A stretch of DNA of 64,000 nucleotides, taken from positions 186,001-250,000 of the forward strand of contig JAGWTU010000001.1 of assembly GCA_028868825.1 (NCBI GenBank). Direction: 5' to 3'. The notes under the pieces were generated by a model. It saw nothing but the letters and a program-made list of their open reading frames with translations. It had not been told where the DNA came from and made no database searches. This DNA comes from Burkholderiales bacterium (GTDB taxonomy: Bacteria > Pseudomonadota > Gammaproteobacteria > Burkholderiales > Burkholderiaceae_C). Position 1 is the stretch's first letter, and the number at the start of each line of letters is the position of its first letter. Made by a program: the position numbers and the translations under genes. Below are positions 63,334 to 64,000 of this stretch, piece by piece.

Positions 63334-64000
63334 AGCCGCTCGAACCGGGGCCGGTGGCCTATGTGCTCAAGCGCTATCCGCGCCTGACCGAGACCTTCAT
63401 CCTCAACGAGATCCGCGCCATCGAGCGGCTCGGCGAGCGGCTGCACATCTTCTCGCTGCTGCCGCCCGAGCCGCCGCCGCACCACCCCATGGTCGACGAA
63501 GTGCGCGCGACGCTGCATGCGCCGCCGTCGGGCTGGTGGACGACGCTGCGCGTCTTCGGCGCGGCGCAGCGGTCGCTGCTGGTCGCGGCGCCGCGGCGCT
63601 ACCTCGGCACCTTCGTGCTCGCCGTCTGGCGCAAGCTGGGCTCGCGCCATCCGCTGTCGCTTTGGCGGCAGTTCGCGCGCGCGGCCGTCCTGGCCCAGAT
63701 GTGCCGCGATCTGGGCATCCGCCATATCCACGCCCATTTCGCGAACGCACCGACCACGGTGGCCGAATTCGCGCATCGCATGAGCGGCATCCCCTTCAGC
63801 TTCACGGCGCACGCGAAGGACATCTACCTGGCACGCCCGGCGATCCTGCGGCGCCACCTGCAGGCGGCCGAATTCGTCGCCACCTGCACCGGCTACAACG
63901 CCGAGTACCTGCGCCGCATCGCGCCGCGGCTGGACCCGCGGCGCATCCACCTCGTCTATCACGGCATCGACCTGCAGAACTTCAGCGGCGTCGCCGGGCG
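63330..64000 (+). CDS. GT4-like glycosyltransferase, 3' end outside window
   Basis: 223 codons present, open at the right edge. AYVLKRYPRLTETFILNEIR at the N-terminus and HIHAHFANAPTTVAEFAHRM, then FSFTAHAKDIYLARPAILRR are typical of GT4 (colanic-acid/exopolysaccharide) enzymes; the donor domain begins at HLVYHGIDLQNF. Coupled to the upstream gene. Confidence 0.85.
   Translation, partial: MKPLEPGPVAYVLKRYPRLTETFILNEIRAIERLGERLHIFSLLPPEPPPHHPMVDEVRATLHAPPSGWWTTLRVFGAAQRSLLVAAPRRYLGTFVLAVWRKLGSRHPLSLWRQFARAAVLAQMCRDLGIRHIHAHFANAPTTVAEFAHRMSGIPFSFTAHAKDIYLARPAILRRHLQAAEFVATCTGYNAEYLRRIAPRLDPRRIHLVYHGIDLQNFSGVAG

Overview
The window looks like a GC-rich betaproteobacterial chromosome, probably order Burkholderiales. 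The reasons are the gyrA / ompA / ubiG / gph / ssrA neighbourhood, an OmpA with a WRATDG-type N-terminus and a long proline linker, a 236-residue UbiG followed by a GTGA-coupled gph, and a very GC-rich core. The genus cannot be fixed from sequence reading alone.

Layout. (1) 1-7620 is core chromosome: aroA (cut by the left edge), tyrA, pheA, a DUF2059 protein and gyrA on the minus strand, then ompA on plus with a clear terminator. (2) About 7.65-38.1 kb is a roughly 30-kb accessory island between ompA and ubiG. It starts with a tyrosine recombinase, an HTH protein, a catalytically degenerate recombinase-like protein and a GIY-YIG protein, joined by tiny gaps or overlaps. Next come a type I restriction-modification operon (serine recombinase, hsdM, hsdS, hsdR, HipA-like kinase), an orphan AAA ATPase, and a three-Cys-motif locus (two TcmP proteins, a DUF5131/Gp37-Gp68 protein, a zinc-ribbon protein, and a UmuD/LexA-like S24 protein as first operon gene). 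Then follow a ribbon-helix-helix two-gene cassette, a CoiA-like nuclease, an RHS polymorphic toxin with an L,D-transpeptidase-like tip and a periplasmic immunity candidate, small membrane or secreted proteins, an HExxH protein, a possible toxin-antitoxin pair, a Sel1 protein and an XRE regulator. (3) 38.15-39.9 kb returns to core: ubiG, gph and tmRNA (ssrA). (4) 39,911-49,337 is a second, small integrative element in the 3' flank of ssrA, bounded by 71-bp direct repeats that each carry the ssrA terminator. It has integrase, an AlpA-like regulator, a Toprim primase-like protein, a RecA-fold ATPase, a TubC-docking-like protein coupled to a condensation-domain-like acyltransferase, a DUF5681 protein and a Rap1a-like secreted protein. 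No capsid, portal or tail genes are visible, so it resembles a phage satellite or other non-self-packaging element. (5) 49.4-61.7 kb is core again: small conserved proteins, bacteriohemerythrin, an ECF sigma/anti-sigma pair, and one uninterrupted minus-strand unit for selenocysteine formate dehydrogenase (fdnG with in-frame UGA and SECIS, fdxH, fdnI, fdhE, selA, selB, tRNA-Sec, a GcvH-like and a DsrE-like gene). (6) 61.99-64 kb has two glycosyltransferases, the second cut by the right edge.

How parts work together. The big island is defence-like: restriction, nucleases, AAA ATPase, TcmP/DUF5131 and polymorphic toxin. A 20-bp motif appears upstream of the S24 regulator (twice, inverted) and upstream of the serine recombinase/hsd operon, so one regulator may govern both blocks. 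In the ssrA element a 10-bp sequence recurs with 12-bp spacing near both ends, as expected of integrase arm sites. The least explained systems are the TcmP/DUF5131 locus and the TubC-like/condensation-like pair.
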